Assembly (NCBI GenBank): GCA_030142905.1
Contig: JASJOG010000032.1
Coordinates: forward strand, 124,001-188,000
DNA: 64,000 nucleotides
Direction: 5' to 3'
Source: Heliopora coerulea
Lineage: Eukaryota; Cnidaria; Anthozoa; Scleralcyonacea; Helioporidae
The notes under the pieces: model-generated
Databases searched by the model: none
What the model was told of the DNA's origin: nothing
Seen by the model: the letters and a program-made list of their open reading frames with translations, nothing else
Part shown: positions 1 to 10,636 of the stretch, one piece after another
Position numbering within the stretch: position 1 is the first letter of the stretch
Layout: every line of letters starts with the position of its first letter
Made by a program: the position numbers and the translations under genes

Positions 1-1
1 C

Positions 2-415
2 ACAAGTAATTATCCAAAAGATCATGAAAGTGGAATTCCAACAGGAAAGAATAAAAAAGTAATTGGAATGATGAAACATGAGTGCAGGGGCAAACAAATA
101 GAAGAATTTGTAGGGCTCAGAGCAAAAATTATATTCTTATAAAATTGATGAAAAAGACAACGCACCAAAGGTGTCAAAAAGATGCAAAGGAGTGAAAAAA
201 AAAAATGTTTGAAAAAAAATATGACATTTGAAAATTATAAAGACTGTTTATTTAGTGGAGAAGAACAAATTAGAAAAATTAATTTAATAAGACACCATAA
301 TCATGAATTATATACTGAACGTGTTGAAAAAATTGCATTATCCTCAAAAGATGATAAAAGAATAATACCTGAAGATAAAATAGATAAATTTAGCATATGG
401 ACAATATATGAATGA
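2..415 (+). pseudogene. C-terminal fragment of Polinton-type DNA polymerase B
   Basis: The opening bases read in three successive frames as the end of a family B, protein-primed DNA polymerase of the Polinton/Maverick type. Frame 2 gives a stretch containing GIPTGKNKKVIGMM and EEFVGLRAK and ends at a stop at 140-142. Two frameshifts later the reading continues from 182 with FENYKDCLF and ends in ALSSKDDKRIIPEDK. The order (GLRAK block, basic linker, then a block ending in DDKR) is what I know from the thumb/C-terminal end of Polinton polymerases. The catalytic part lies upstream of the window. At least two frameshifts make it dead. Its sequence style differs from the polymerase at 30.4-33.4 kb, so it belongs to a different element lineage, perhaps that of element C; that link is inference. 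Confidence 0.7.
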
Positions 416-641
416 AATGATTAACACTTATTAGAATATATATGGATTTAGACCATAAAATACTTTATCAGCGTAATTGTTTGCTTAAAATTGTGTAAAA
501 ATATGGGAATTTCCCCCACATTCCATACATTCCAGATATCCCTAGCAACTGACCAAACTGAAAATAGTTTTTGTATTTACACTGAGGTGTTCAAGTTGTT
601 AGGGAGATTTGGAATATTTGGAATTTGAAAAATGTTCTTCG

Positions 642-1015
642 GGTGATTCCCCTGTGACACTTTGAAACAGCTTTGCTGCTAAAGTTTTACCAAAATTTAA
701 AAATTGAAATTCTCGGTAACATCAAATTCCTGGAAGCGACCATAAATGATGTAAGCAAACGAAATGCATCGTCATCAGGATAAAAAAGGAATTCCCCTGC
801 GACACTTGGAAAAAGTTTGACCCATTTTGAAAATGTGCTGAAATGGTGTGTCAGAATCCCATGACCGGAAGTGACGTTATAAAAAATGTTTGAATATTTA
901 ATGAGGTGACATCATCATGATAAAAAGGGTATTCCCCTGCGACACTTAGAAAAATTTTGCCAAAATTTCAAAAATTCTAAAATGTGCTAAAATGGTGTGC
1001 CGGAAGCCCCTGTTT
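642..1015. repeat. Three diverged tandem copies of a ~140-bp unit
   Basis: The phrase ATTCCCCTG(T/C)GACACTT recurs at about 646, 791 and 931, each time followed by an A-rich GAAAAA/TTTTGCC segment, and in the later copies by AATGTGCT(G/A)AAATGGTGTG. Spacing is about 145 and 140 bp, so this is a short array of a diverged tandem repeat. I see no coding potential. It may be part of a larger dispersed repeat. Confidence 0.6.
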
Positions 1016-1040
1016 ATAGACTACTCTATTTACACTTTGT

Positions 1041-1644
1041 TTATTCTTTCATCTTGTAACAACACCATTGGGAAATGTTGAAATAACAACACCAGATTCC
1101 CACAATAGTATCATTGCTTTGCATATTTCTTTCCAACATTTCTGACAACATACTCAGCATCAAACTAGATGCATGGATCATTGCTGTAGAAAACAGTCTT
1201 GAAAGAAATTTATCAAAGAATATCTTCAACCAGTCATCATGTGTTTTAACTGATAAATATACAACTGCCAACAAATTGTGTACGTCAATTTGGTACATGC
1301 TTTTATGAAACTGCCCTTTAAAGTATAAATATTATAAAAGACTTTAAACCTTTCCAGATATTCAACAGATAATTTAACCACCTGGTATCTTTCTTAACTT
1401 GAATAGGTACAGATTTAGCACATTGAAAAGCACTTACAAAATTTTCCAGTTCACTTTTTGAAAACTGTATCTTGTGTGACATTGTTAATTGGTTCAAATC
1501 ACTCTCCTTTTGTTTCCTCTTTGCCTTCTTCAAATCACAAATCCAACAAGAAATCGGAGATCTCTCCTTCACGTCACTGTCGTCAACAACTATCGGAAAA
1601 AGTTGTGAAAAAAAAAATAAGCACACACAAAAACCAACCTCCAT
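1041..1644 (-). other. Unrecognised minus-strand reading frames, possible host exons
   Basis: Two open stretches on the minus strand (1644-1318, 108 codons; 1298-1041, 85 codons) lie in different frames with only a short gap. The first is Lys/Ser-rich with a C-x2-C; the second is rich in Leu, Ile and Phe and looks helical. They could be two exons of a host gene or of a decayed element. I recognise no family and no convincing splice pair, so I do not assign a function. The 1645-2070 stretch beyond it holds no feature I can support. Confidence 0.2.
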
Positions 1645-2073
1645 GTGTTTTAGCCTTGTTCAAATCGATAGAAGTTTCATTTGAGTTCATTATCACAAAG
1701 CAAGACCACTTTCAAAGAGTATTTTTCCCACCACACAAATTATCCATGTCTGTTGAAATACAAATATTTGAAAAATCGATTAAAAATCGACCTGTACCCA
1801 TGGCTTTAATCAAGGACAATGATTGAAATCTTTTATTCTCACCAGTTATATTTCAAGAAAGTCTCAAACATTTTGAAGAATCATGTGGGAACTCCCTGGT
1901 TTTATTTCAATATAATGTTGAAGAAATAAGAAAGAGAAAAACTTACTTGAACACCATTGTCAAGGATGTACCCACTGCCGTAAACATCAAAAATACAGAT
2001 AATTATATAGGATTAATGACATATTATTAAAAAAAATGTTTTTGCCAAATTATCAAAAATTATACAAAACCAA

Positions 2074-2562
2074 AAGAGATGTTGTATGATGCAAAAGTAA
2101 AACATTGAAAGGTGAACAATGTAAAAAAAGAACAGCAAAGACTAAAAAATGTTGATTTTTGCTTGGCAAAAGAAGACAATTTTAGAATCAAGCCCTCCAC
2201 CATCACTAATGTGGAACTTGGATTATACTCGTACAAAAACCCCTTCAAATGTAATCAACATATCGAATACTACACTGGTAGATTTACAACTGCACTAAGA
2301 CTTGCCAAAAAATACAAGAACAAAACAGCACCATTTGCAATGTGTGCAGACTGTATTGATGCAACCAGGAGTACAGACGAAGCCCTTCGGTATGCAAATG
2401 ATGCAAAATGTAAAAGACTAACCAATATTATGTTATACCCCCCAAAAAAATAGAAAATTATACATAAAAGGAAAAGCCACCAAAAACGTACCTCCACATA
2501 CCAAATTGTTCAATTACTATGGTAAAGAATATTGGAAAGAATATGCACTCCCTCATTCGTAA
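2074..2562 (+). pseudogene. SET-domain protein of virus-like element E0, frameshifted
   Basis: The central frame (2112-2453) contains blocks typical of a SET methyltransferase: GLYSYKNPFK near the start, an EYYTGR turn, then CIDATRSTDEALRYANDA, matching the substrate/AdoMet pocket region with its RYxND motif (usual RFIND/RYxNH). After a stop near 2452 another frame gives a KNVPPHTKLFNYYGKEYW stretch, the SET C-terminal block. Upstream, in a third frame, GEQCKKRTAKTKKC matches the N-terminal zinc-like module of the second SET copy at 29.0-29.6 kb. SET proteins methylate lysines, usually on histones, using S-adenosylmethionine; here the gene is broken by at least two frameshifts. It sits tail to tail with a TNFR-like gene (2578-3110), the same pairing as in element A, so both belong to one mobile or viral lineage. 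Confidence 0.75.
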
Positions 2563-2577
2563 TCATCAAGACATAAA

Positions 2578-3110
2578 TCAAAATACTATATCACAAAAAA
2601 AATAAAATACAATATATTTTATTTTATAAAACCAACAAACAATACATATCACTAAAATAAGTGCAATGATGTCAACAACAAATATCAAATAAGTTACTCC
2701 AGAAACAATTGGTGAAATATGGTACAATTCATCATCATCATAATCATAGCACATAATAGAATTGTTCAAAACAGTCCCGATATCAGTCCAAACTTTAATC
2801 AACACATGCAAAGAGATTTTCATCAAATTTCATGCCATCAACATGACCTGCAAACGTGGTTAGAATCCACATCACAGTTCTTTTCAACTTTGTGATTTGC
2901 ACAAGATGTACATTTCTTGCATGGTAAAACATCATCTTCACAATAAAATCCATCTTTAGAACTGATGCATTTGATATCAATATCCTCAGTGTACGTACGA
3001 GAATTTGTACACAAATATCCAGGCTTGAGTGCTGGTAGGCAAACTGGACAATCCACACAAGTAAATCGAATCTTCTCACCTGACCCATCACATGCAACCT
3101 TTCGTATCAT
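2578..3110 (-). pseudogene. TNF-receptor-like transmembrane protein of E0, broken
   Basis: From the ATG at 3110 a 90-codon frame is very rich in cysteine, with CVDCPVC and CKKCTSC clusters and regularly spaced single cysteines, as in the cysteine-rich domains of TNF-receptor family ectodomains (about two domains). It stops at 2838. In another frame, about 2826-2578, an acidic linker (YDYDDDE) is followed by a long hydrophobic run (GVTYLIFVVDIIALILVICI) and a basic KIKY end: a typical single membrane span. Read together this is a type I receptor broken by a frameshift or stop between ectodomain and membrane segment; an intron is the alternative. I see no death domain. A related gene with the same design lies at 28.56-29.01 kb. 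Membrane receptors or decoys that bind TNF-like ligands would be the expected role; that is inference. Confidence 0.65.
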
Positions 3111-3216
3111 ATATTGATTTTTAAAACACTCAACTTGTTCATTATTTTAACTTTTTATTTTTCACTGTCTTACAACTTGTTTTGTTCTAACTACACACCA
3201 CAAATGTTAAAGACTT

Positions 3217-3646
3217 TTATACACGCTTCAAAACATTTCTATCAATCATTCTACATTTAACACCTCTATCATTTGATGTCAAATCCATTTTACAATATGT
3301 CAACACTTCAAATGTCTCATTCGATTGTTTATTAAAACAAGTCAAAAACACTCTTTTGTCCTCATCATATTTGGTATTTTCAACAGCTTTCAAAATTGCT
3401 TCCCCATCATACAATAAGAAGAATTAACGTATACCAACCAAAATGACTTCTTCACAATTTGCCACCATATCTAGGTCGTACATGCATTCTTGCTACTGCC
3501 ATTTCAGTCAATCTATACACGTTGTCCTTGTTGAAATCCTTTATTCATAAAATCATCAATAAAACGTTTCATTCAACAACAGTTACATCTTTCCATTACC
3601 ATGAAATTACATAACATAGGACCTTCATTCTTTTCGGAGTACAACC
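3217..3646 (-). pseudogene. Unrecognised E0 gene, 3' part (split by the BEL element)
   Basis: Minus-strand frames continue from the BEL insertion site at 3646 down to about 3217: a stretch containing MKRFIDDFMNK, then DNVYRLTEMAVARMHVRPRY near 3530-3430, then a 65-codon frame from 3414 (DEDKRVFLTCFNKQ). They lie in more than one frame and are decayed. The 5' part lies on the other side of the insertion, at 14849-15461, because the target duplication CAACC joins the two. I do not recognise the family. The strand and composition match the neighbouring TNFR-like gene, so they probably belong to the same virus-like element. Confidence 0.35.
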
Positions 3647-3888
3647 TGTGATAAAGTTGAATATTTATATTTCGTCATGTTTTTTGTTCATGTGTTGATC
3701 ACACGATCACGTGTTTGAAGAATGTGGTCAATTTTAACTTGTCCAAAAAAACGCCACAACATACTGGACTTGTTATATTTGTATCTTTTATTATTTTTGC
3801 TTTAAACACAATTTGTCTGAAAAATTATGGTCTGTGGAACAGTTTAGTTGTATTAACAAACCTGACATATTATGCAACATACATAACA
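3647..3888 (+). repeat. 5' LTR of the BEL/Pao element
   Basis: This 242-bp repeat begins TGTGATAAAGTTGAATATT and ends ACATAACA, and it recurs at 14624-14848. The copies share long identical blocks; the visible differences include small indels (for example an extra GAAGAATGTG in this copy near 3718). The divergence shows an insertion of some age. Confidence 0.93.
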
Positions 3889-3906
3889 TGGCGCCCAACG
3901 TGGGGC
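3889..3906 (+). other. tRNA-Lys primer-binding site
   Basis: Right after the LTR comes TGGCGCCCAACGTGGGGC, 18 nt. This is the primer-binding site complementary to the 3' end of tRNA-Lys1,2 known from several retroviruses. It would prime minus-strand cDNA synthesis. Confidence 0.9.
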
Positions 3907-3981
3907 AGTGAATCTGGTTTCACTGTCTGATTGAATTTCATGGTAAAATCGGACAACGAAAGCGACAATCTTGACAACAAA

Positions 3982-5395
3982 ATGTCTACAAATATTGGAA
4001 GGATTCAAGCAGTATGAGCTGGCAACAAAGGAGTTATTACGAAGTTGATAAAGGAGGCAGAAGTTCTCATAAAGGAACTAAACGAACCACAAGGGAAATC
4101 CGACATTGGAAGAATGGAGACCATTTGTGCGATACTTAATGAGAAGAAGGATGTTCTGAAAGAACTTGATGAAAAGGTGATAACTTTATGCGAAATTACA
4201 GATATCGAAAGGGAAATCGAGGAAGCCAATGAGGTAATGTCCCGTATTTTGGATATACAGAGGATTATTTGCAAGAAATGAAGAGCAAAACATGACAGGA
4301 AGTGTTGCCGCCAAATCCGAGTCCTGTTGATGAAACGACAACAAATTCAGAAAGCTCTACAGATACATTTAACTCGGTTCAATCACAATCCTTAAATAAT
4401 GTCAGTAATGACAGTGCGAGTATGAATGATGGGGGAATGACCAACATTCAATCTACTACAGTTCATGTACAGCCTTCACAACAAATATGTCAGAAGTTAC
4501 CGAAGCTTGTTTAGCCAAAGTTTAAGGAGGACATAACTCAGTTTCACACGTTTTGGGACAGTTTTCAAAGCACCGTACATAATAACCCTGGATTAACAAT
4601 GATCGACAAGTTTAATCATTTAAATTCGCAGTTAGAAGGTTGTGCTTTTCGTGCAGTAAAAGGTCTTCCCATCACCAAAGGAAACTATCAATCAGCTGTT
4701 GACATTGTGCAGCAATGTTTCGGAAAACTGCAGGCAATTATTTCAGCACATATGGAGGAACTCATGAAAATTCCTGCCTGTAATGGTGATAAACCTTCAC
4801 CGCTACAGTTTATTTACAACAAATTACAGGTACATGTTAGGGGTTTGGAATCTCTTGGTGTTATGTCAACACAATATCGTAGTCTTCTCATCCCAGTAAT
4901 CATGGCTAAATTACCAGCAGAAGTATGAGTCCATATAGCACAAAATACAACCGAGGATGTATGGGAGATAGCAGACATATTAAAGATCATTCTCAAGGAA
5001 GTAGAAGCTCGTGAGATCAGTGAAAGTGTCAAGGTCAACAACCCTGACAACAGAAAACCGCCATTTCCATCATGACAGCCCTCTGCAGCAGCATTAGCTG
5101 CTCAAGAGAGACATGCTAAATCAATCCAAAGTGTTTATTGTAAGGAACTTCACTTTTCTGCATCTTGCGACCGAGTAATGAGTATGAACGAATGCAAAGA
5201 GATTTCAAGAAGAGACAATAGATGCTTTATATGTCTGGGGAGGGGTCATCGCAGTGCCCAGTGTGACCCAAAGCAGAATTTTAGACGCTGTCATGGTGGA
5301 CATCACCGATCAACATGTCAACGATCTAAACCACGAAATGTTTCACCACCAGAAAAAAAAAGATGTGGATGATGTACCTGAAACAAAATTGCAAG
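3982..5395 (+). pseudogene. BEL/Pao gag
   Basis: The reading starts at an ATG at 3982 and runs through several frames. It opens with a Lys/Glu-rich coiled-coil-like part (4045-4281). A Ser/Thr/Asn-rich linker follows (4302-4514), then the DUF1759-type retroelement capsid region: an F-x-T-F-W-D-S-F block near 4540, DKFNHLNSQLEG at about 4599, and a conserved tail. A zinc-knuckle region follows at 5140-5372 (C-x2-C, then CFICLGRGHRSAQC, which is C-x2-C-x4-H-x4-C). Gag builds the virus-like particle and binds RNA. In-frame stops at about 4012, 4514, 4926 and 5072 disable it. Confidence 0.85.
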
Positions 5396-5797
5396 TTTGA
5401 GAGAATAACACCAGAACGTCAATGGCAATTGACGAACCAGACCAATCTACAACGACCACAACCAGGACTAGACATAAAGTTCTTTTACAGACAGCAGTTA
5501 CATATGCTCAAGCAATGAATGACTCCAATGCTATACCTGTGTGAGTTCTCGTAGATAGAGGCAGTCAACGATCGTAAATTACCAATTAATTAAAGAAGAG
5601 GCTCAGCCTGGTTCCAATGAAAACAGACTCTCAACTTAAATACATTTGGTGACGAGCACTTTACCAAGCAACGTTGTGATATGGTTCAATTGTCTTTGAA
5701 GGGAAAGAGTGGTAATCGAAGGATAACAGCACTTTGTTTTGCGAATATTTGCTCACCATTGACAACCACTGTGGATCTCAGTCAATATCCCCATTTG
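5396..5797 (+). pseudogene. BEL/Pao pol, protease N-terminal half
   Basis: After gag the frame gives a stretch with VLLQTAVTYAQAMN followed by VLVDRGSQRS, the active-site loop of a retropepsin-like aspartic protease; the usual D-S/T-G reads D-R-G here. The coding continues to a SQYPH block at about 5780-5795 and is interrupted exactly there by the TIR transposon. It resumes at 10757 with a short overlap that is the transposon's target duplication. Stops and frameshifts are present before the insertion too. Confidence 0.75.
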
Positions 5798-5926
5798 TAG
5801 GGGTGGATGTTAAAAATGAAAATCCAGTAATTTACTTTGAGGAACTCTATATAGTGGCCAAATGACCTAAAATGGACAAAAACATTAAAAAAATTTACAT
5901 GCTACCCTTTTGATGCCCTCCACAGG
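5798..5926 (+). repeat. Left terminal inverted repeat of the unclassified transposon
   Basis: Begins TAGGGGTGGATGTTAAAAAT. Blocks GAGGAACTCT, AAATGACC and TTGATGCCCTCCAC recur in the same order in the reverse complement of 10637-10756. Confidence 0.85.
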
Positions 5927-5929
5927 CAT

Positions 5930-6450
5930 CAAGGCATCCCCTCAAAATAGCGCCCTCAAAAAATTTCAGTCTGTCCTTGTCCATCCGTCCGTTCCACTTT
6001 TTCTCCTTAACCGTCCATTGGATTTTTCTGATTTTTTGCATGAAAGTGTAAATCCATACTGGCTACAAATTGACCTGGGCTTTTTATGAAAGAAAAACCC
6101 GGTTGGGGTTTTATGGGGCTTTTAGGGCCCAAAAAGGCCCAAAAATGCATTTTTTTCGCCTGTAACTTTTTTTCTATCCATTAGATTTTTCTAAAACTCT
6201 GTCAAATCATAGTTCTCATTGGTATGTGTCCAAATTTGTATAGCTTGACCCCAGAAAAACTCGCGTTCATGACCTTTGAGGCTCTTTTAGGGTACAAATT
6301 AGCCCCTTTTGGGGCTCAATTTTGAAAAATTTCCCCAAATTTGATATCCATGTGTTTATAGGGGTTTTCAAAGGTGCTGAGTTAAAAAATGTCTTTTTTT
6401 CCAAAAATGCTCATTTTGTTCGGGGAACCCTGCATGCATGGCTTGTTCTT
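5930..6450. other. Subterminal T-rich non-coding region with degenerate repeats
   Basis: No gene is visible. Two diverged versions of a unit reading roughly CCATTGGATTTTTCTGA / CCATTAGATTTTTCTAA occur near 6011-6040 and 6177-6200, and runs such as TTTTAGGGCCCAAAAAGGCCC near 6120-6140 are imperfect palindromes. This is probably the 3' untranslated and subterminal part of the transposon. Confidence 0.4.
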
Positions 6451-6645
6451 ATTCATTTTCTATCAGCGCAATAGCCTTTTTTAAAGAAATATATCTGCAA
6501 TTGAATTTGGTTGGATGTTTCAATTGAAAATGACACCAGAATCAACTGTAAAAGAAGAGAATAAAAAGAAGCATCAAAATTAACAGACTTTAATAAAATC
6601 TTGAGCAATGCACAAATTAAATGGTTTAGTCTTGAACAATAGTTC

Positions 6646-9600
6646 TCAGAACTTGCTGGCAACAATGTCATTCAATTCATCCAATAAATTTGAGCTTATA
6701 CTGCACATGATTCTTGTACACTGGTGGTACTTTATCACGACATTCCACATGATAATCTGGTCAACAGCTGTGGTTTGAATGTCTGATTCAATGGGGAATG
6801 TCCATGTCAATTTGTCTTTGCTGTGGAAGTAAGTCACTGTGTACCCATCACCTAAAACACAATTGATTATTCACAAATGCCAATCATATTTGCCGTCTGC
6901 ATCCAACCAAACAGCTGCAACATGCTCTCCCACCTCTCCACGTTCCATTTCAGGAGAATAATCATGAATAGTTTGCCTCAATCCAGTGTCAACACTTTGT
7001 TTCTTTTTATTGGTAGTGTGGACTTGAATTCCAGTTAAAACAGAGTTCAATTCATTCACGGATATGGATGTCATATTTCTTGTGTTATCAAGGTACTGCA
7101 TCAAATTTTCTGCATATTCTGCTGTGAGAAGGTTTTTGGAGTTTTGTTTCAAGCAAAAAAGATTAATTTGGCCTCAATGACAAACTGGTGTTCTTTGCAT
7201 AGTGCACTTCAATGTACAACCTCTTGTTTTTTATTTCATCACTCAAATTACCTTTGACAAACAATTCAACATCTGATTTTTTTGTGAATGGTCCAGGACG
7301 GTTTTGCTCTTTCAAAAACTCAAGATCATCCAGTTTTGTTTTGTCTTTTCTTGCATTCAAAAGCTCCTTCTCAGAGTATCCTTTTTGCATCATATCTTTT
7401 GTTTTTTTCAGTCCATTCACACATGATGTCTTTGATCATGACAGCACTTTTGTGAAAATCTCTGTATTTGTTTAAATTTACACTGTCGATCAAATCAGCC
7501 GATTTGTTCAGCACACATTTTCTTGATGCCGTGCCTAAATTCTGCTTGCCATGAATTGCCAATTCATAATTCAGTGAACCAACATTTCTTTCCTCACCAA
7601 GATTGTGAACTTGGACATGCTTGTCCAGCTTATGTATCTGATGTTTATCAAGAGCACAAATTTTAAACAGTGTCCCCAAAACCAAAAATTGCCCCTTTCT
7701 GAAATCTAAAACCATCTGCAAACATGCCAATAGCTATGTCAAGAAATTTTTCAATCTCAGTTCCATGAGTTTTCAGACTTGCTGCAAGTTCAAGGAGTAA
7801 ACATTCAGATGGAAGAGATTTCTGGAATGTATCATCATCAACAAAACTGCAAACCTTTTCAGTTGTCAAAAGGCTGTCACCTGAGTGTGTAGTTAGGTCC
7901 TTATGCAGGAGTGGGAAAGCTTCCAGTAGTGTTGAATAGTTTGTTTCTGGGTCTTGCAGCAAAGTGTCGAGTGGTCTTGTAATACGAAGTCCAAGTAGGC
8001 TGATTGCTGCAAAAATGGGCTTCAAAATATCCATTTTGACAAAACTTGTATCCAATACTGTAATTCCATTGTTGATTGATGAAAATTTTTCCAAATACAT
8101 TGCAATGTCATCAAAGTGGTACAAAATTGCAAGACTACAATCCATAAGACAATTGAATCGATGATCTTTCAGAGAAATGGACATGTTTTTCTTGGGTTTG
8201 ATGAAGTCTGAAAAATGACCATGTCTGTTCCAAGGTTTGGCGGAGTTTTCACTGTTGATAAAGTTGGACAAGCATTTCAATGCTTTCACTACAAATGACT
8301 CATTTGCAAAATCAACTCTAACCATAAAACAACTGTCAATTTTATCATTTCCAAGGGTGTCACGAATCATTTGACACAGTTGCTTCACTTTACTCTGAAA
8401 CATCATTAGCGGATACACATTGCAAAGTGTGCCAGGTACATTTTCAACATTCAAATCTTCACAAACCTGCTCAATAACTTGCAGGTTGTGTGAAGTGCTG
8501 TCCGGTCATCACAAAAGACACCCTTTCCATGATGTCCTTTGATGAATACTTAAATCCCGTAGCAACAGATAAAATCTCCATGGTGTCTTTCACAAGGTCA
8601 GCCAAACTTTGTCATGATTCAATGAATATGCCAAAGACCAGAAGAACTCGTTTGACTCCATTTACAGTCAATGATTGGACAATATACTTTCCAACTCCAC
8701 TTTGCGTGGAACCTTCATCAGAGTTCACAACAGTAGCATCATTCCCATCTTCCATAATTTCTTCTACTACCATATTGAGTGCCATGGCCTCAAAATAATG
8801 TTCAGCTCGTCGAACATTATTGAACGATGGAAGTGTGTTATTGTCCTGAGGTTCTGTGGAGCTATAAACCTTCCATTCACCAAACTCTTTTCTGCCAAAA
8901 GGTTCATTTGCCACAGTAATGATAGCACCTTGAACCTGTGACTGAGACATGTGATAGGAAGAAGAAAGTATGGTGGCCACTTTATAAATTTCAGGCTTGA
9001 CTGACCTTGGTCCATTGCGTATGTGGTGGAATTGAAAGGGCAAAAAATCATCTGCAAGGTTGAAAGTTTCATTGAACTGGTATTTCCGCTTCTTTGTATT
9101 TCCCTCGCATTGGGGAAACTCTTGTTCTGTTTCCACACTGGATATTTTTTCATCGTCGCTGCAGTTCTCATCAAAAACTTCATCTGAGCTGATAATTGAA
9201 AAGTCAAAATGTTCATTTCGTGATCTGTTGAGGCGGCTCTCTTTTTGTGCCATACTCAATTGCCATTTGTGGTCAGTGTAACTGTTGCAGTAGCCAATCC
9301 TTGGCTTCTTTTTCTGGTTTTCACAAAACGGTCTGTCTGACAAGGTCATTTTGACTCCCCACAACTTTTCTTGTGCAATTGTCTTTTCAGTATTTGCACG
9401 TATATGTCAAAGAGAACTGTGTCTGAGCAAATTGTTCAAATTTGTTCCAATACACTTCTGTTTTGGTTCTGAACTTTTTCAACCCTTTGTAGGAGTCCAG
9501 CATTTTCTGTATTTTGTATTGTGTACCCTTGAAGTAAATCCATTGAAAACACAACAAAACAGCACATTCATATTCATTGTTTGCATGGCGACCTTGATTT

Positions 9601-9882
9601 TCGGCTTTCAGGCTCAGAAGGTATTGCAGAACTTCTTTTCCATTTGGCAACATCCCATTTTTAAAACCTTCTGACAAGTCATATTTGATGCAAAATTGGC
9701 ATGTAGTATTGCCCTCAGTCCTGCTCTTTGCAGAAGAAATAATTGTGCCTTTTGGATGTTTTTGACTTTTTTGCTGGTGTTGACTCAACAGCTTGTTTCA
9801 AACTTCTTTTATATATTTGCTGTGATCTTGTGACAAGAACATTGTGATCATCATGCAACTCATCCTCATCAGGCTGTTCCAT
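6646..9882 (-). pseudogene. Large putative transposase-like gene of the unclassified transposon
   Basis: Minus-strand coding runs from an ATG at 9882 to a stop at 6646, roughly 1000 codons, in six or more pieces broken by frameshifts and stops (pieces near 9882-9790, 9780-9387, 9364-8612, 8605-8455, 8454-7663, 7730-7371, 7420-7163, 7152-6871, 6837-6646). Visible features: an N-terminal region with a NGMLPNGKEVLQYLL block and an acidic Ser-rich linker; a QVQGAIITVAN block; a PQDNNTLPSFNNVRRAEHY block; a D-S-T-S-H-N motif near 8495 followed by a CNVYPLMM motif near 8425; a long helical region; and a C-terminal GEHVAAVWLDADGKYDWHL domain. The D-S-T-x-H-N plus C-N-V-x-P-L pair recalls the first catalytic aspartate and Cys/His region of RNase H-fold transposases, but I cannot place D2 and E. 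I associate similar repeated, uncharacterised genes with cnidarian genomes (memory only). It is the only gene between the TIRs and so the best transposase candidate. Confidence 0.6.
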
Positions 9883-10636
9883 GAAATAACTACTACCCTA
9901 AACAGAAAAAAAAAAACAAAAACAAATGCTTCATTAATACACTGTACCACACATTGATGCTCACAAAACATTCACATGTCTGTCATATGACAGATTCCAG
10001 AACAAGTGAGCCCACACAGATTTTTCAACACACAAAAGAAAATATCAAGCCCAATGTGAGTGGGTCAAACTGAACAGGATGTGTTAATTTCCTGTGGTAA
10101 TTGGGCTTTCTCTGTTGTGGCTCACCAGTTTATTCAACAGATGACCAAGATATCTCTTGCCAACCAAATTAACTTTGGAGATAATTGACTGAATGATATA
10201 CTTTTGATTGATGGTGCTCTGAATGCCAATTTTGACATAACATTGTTTATGTTTAACAGTTTAATAAACTCCATTTCAAAAAATTAACTAGTTTTTGCTT
10301 TGTGACCAAACTGACTTATTTTCAATAAAAAACAGCTGTGGTTTGGTATTTTTTCGCTGTGACTCATTCAAAAAACGCTTTTGTGATGCTGGAGTAGCAT
10401 AACCTCTGTTCAAATTTTCCCAAAATGCAGTTTTCTTATTTCTTCCCCTCTAACCCTCTTCAAAATTTAGAGATTAGTAAAAATAATGTAAATTTTGAAT
10501 GTTGCACATTGTTTTGTGAGACAATGCAAAAATCAGTTTAAAAAATTTAGGTAGAGCTTTACACCGGTGTGATATTTGCCAACTCGCATCTTGGACAGCC
10601 CTAAATCCTATCTGTAACAGCTGTGCAATATAATGG
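9883..10636. other. Non-coding internal part of the unclassified transposon
   Basis: AT-rich sequence between the start of the large gene and the right TIR. No ORF, repeat or motif that I can support; it presumably holds the promoter of the minus-strand gene. Confidence 0.4.
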
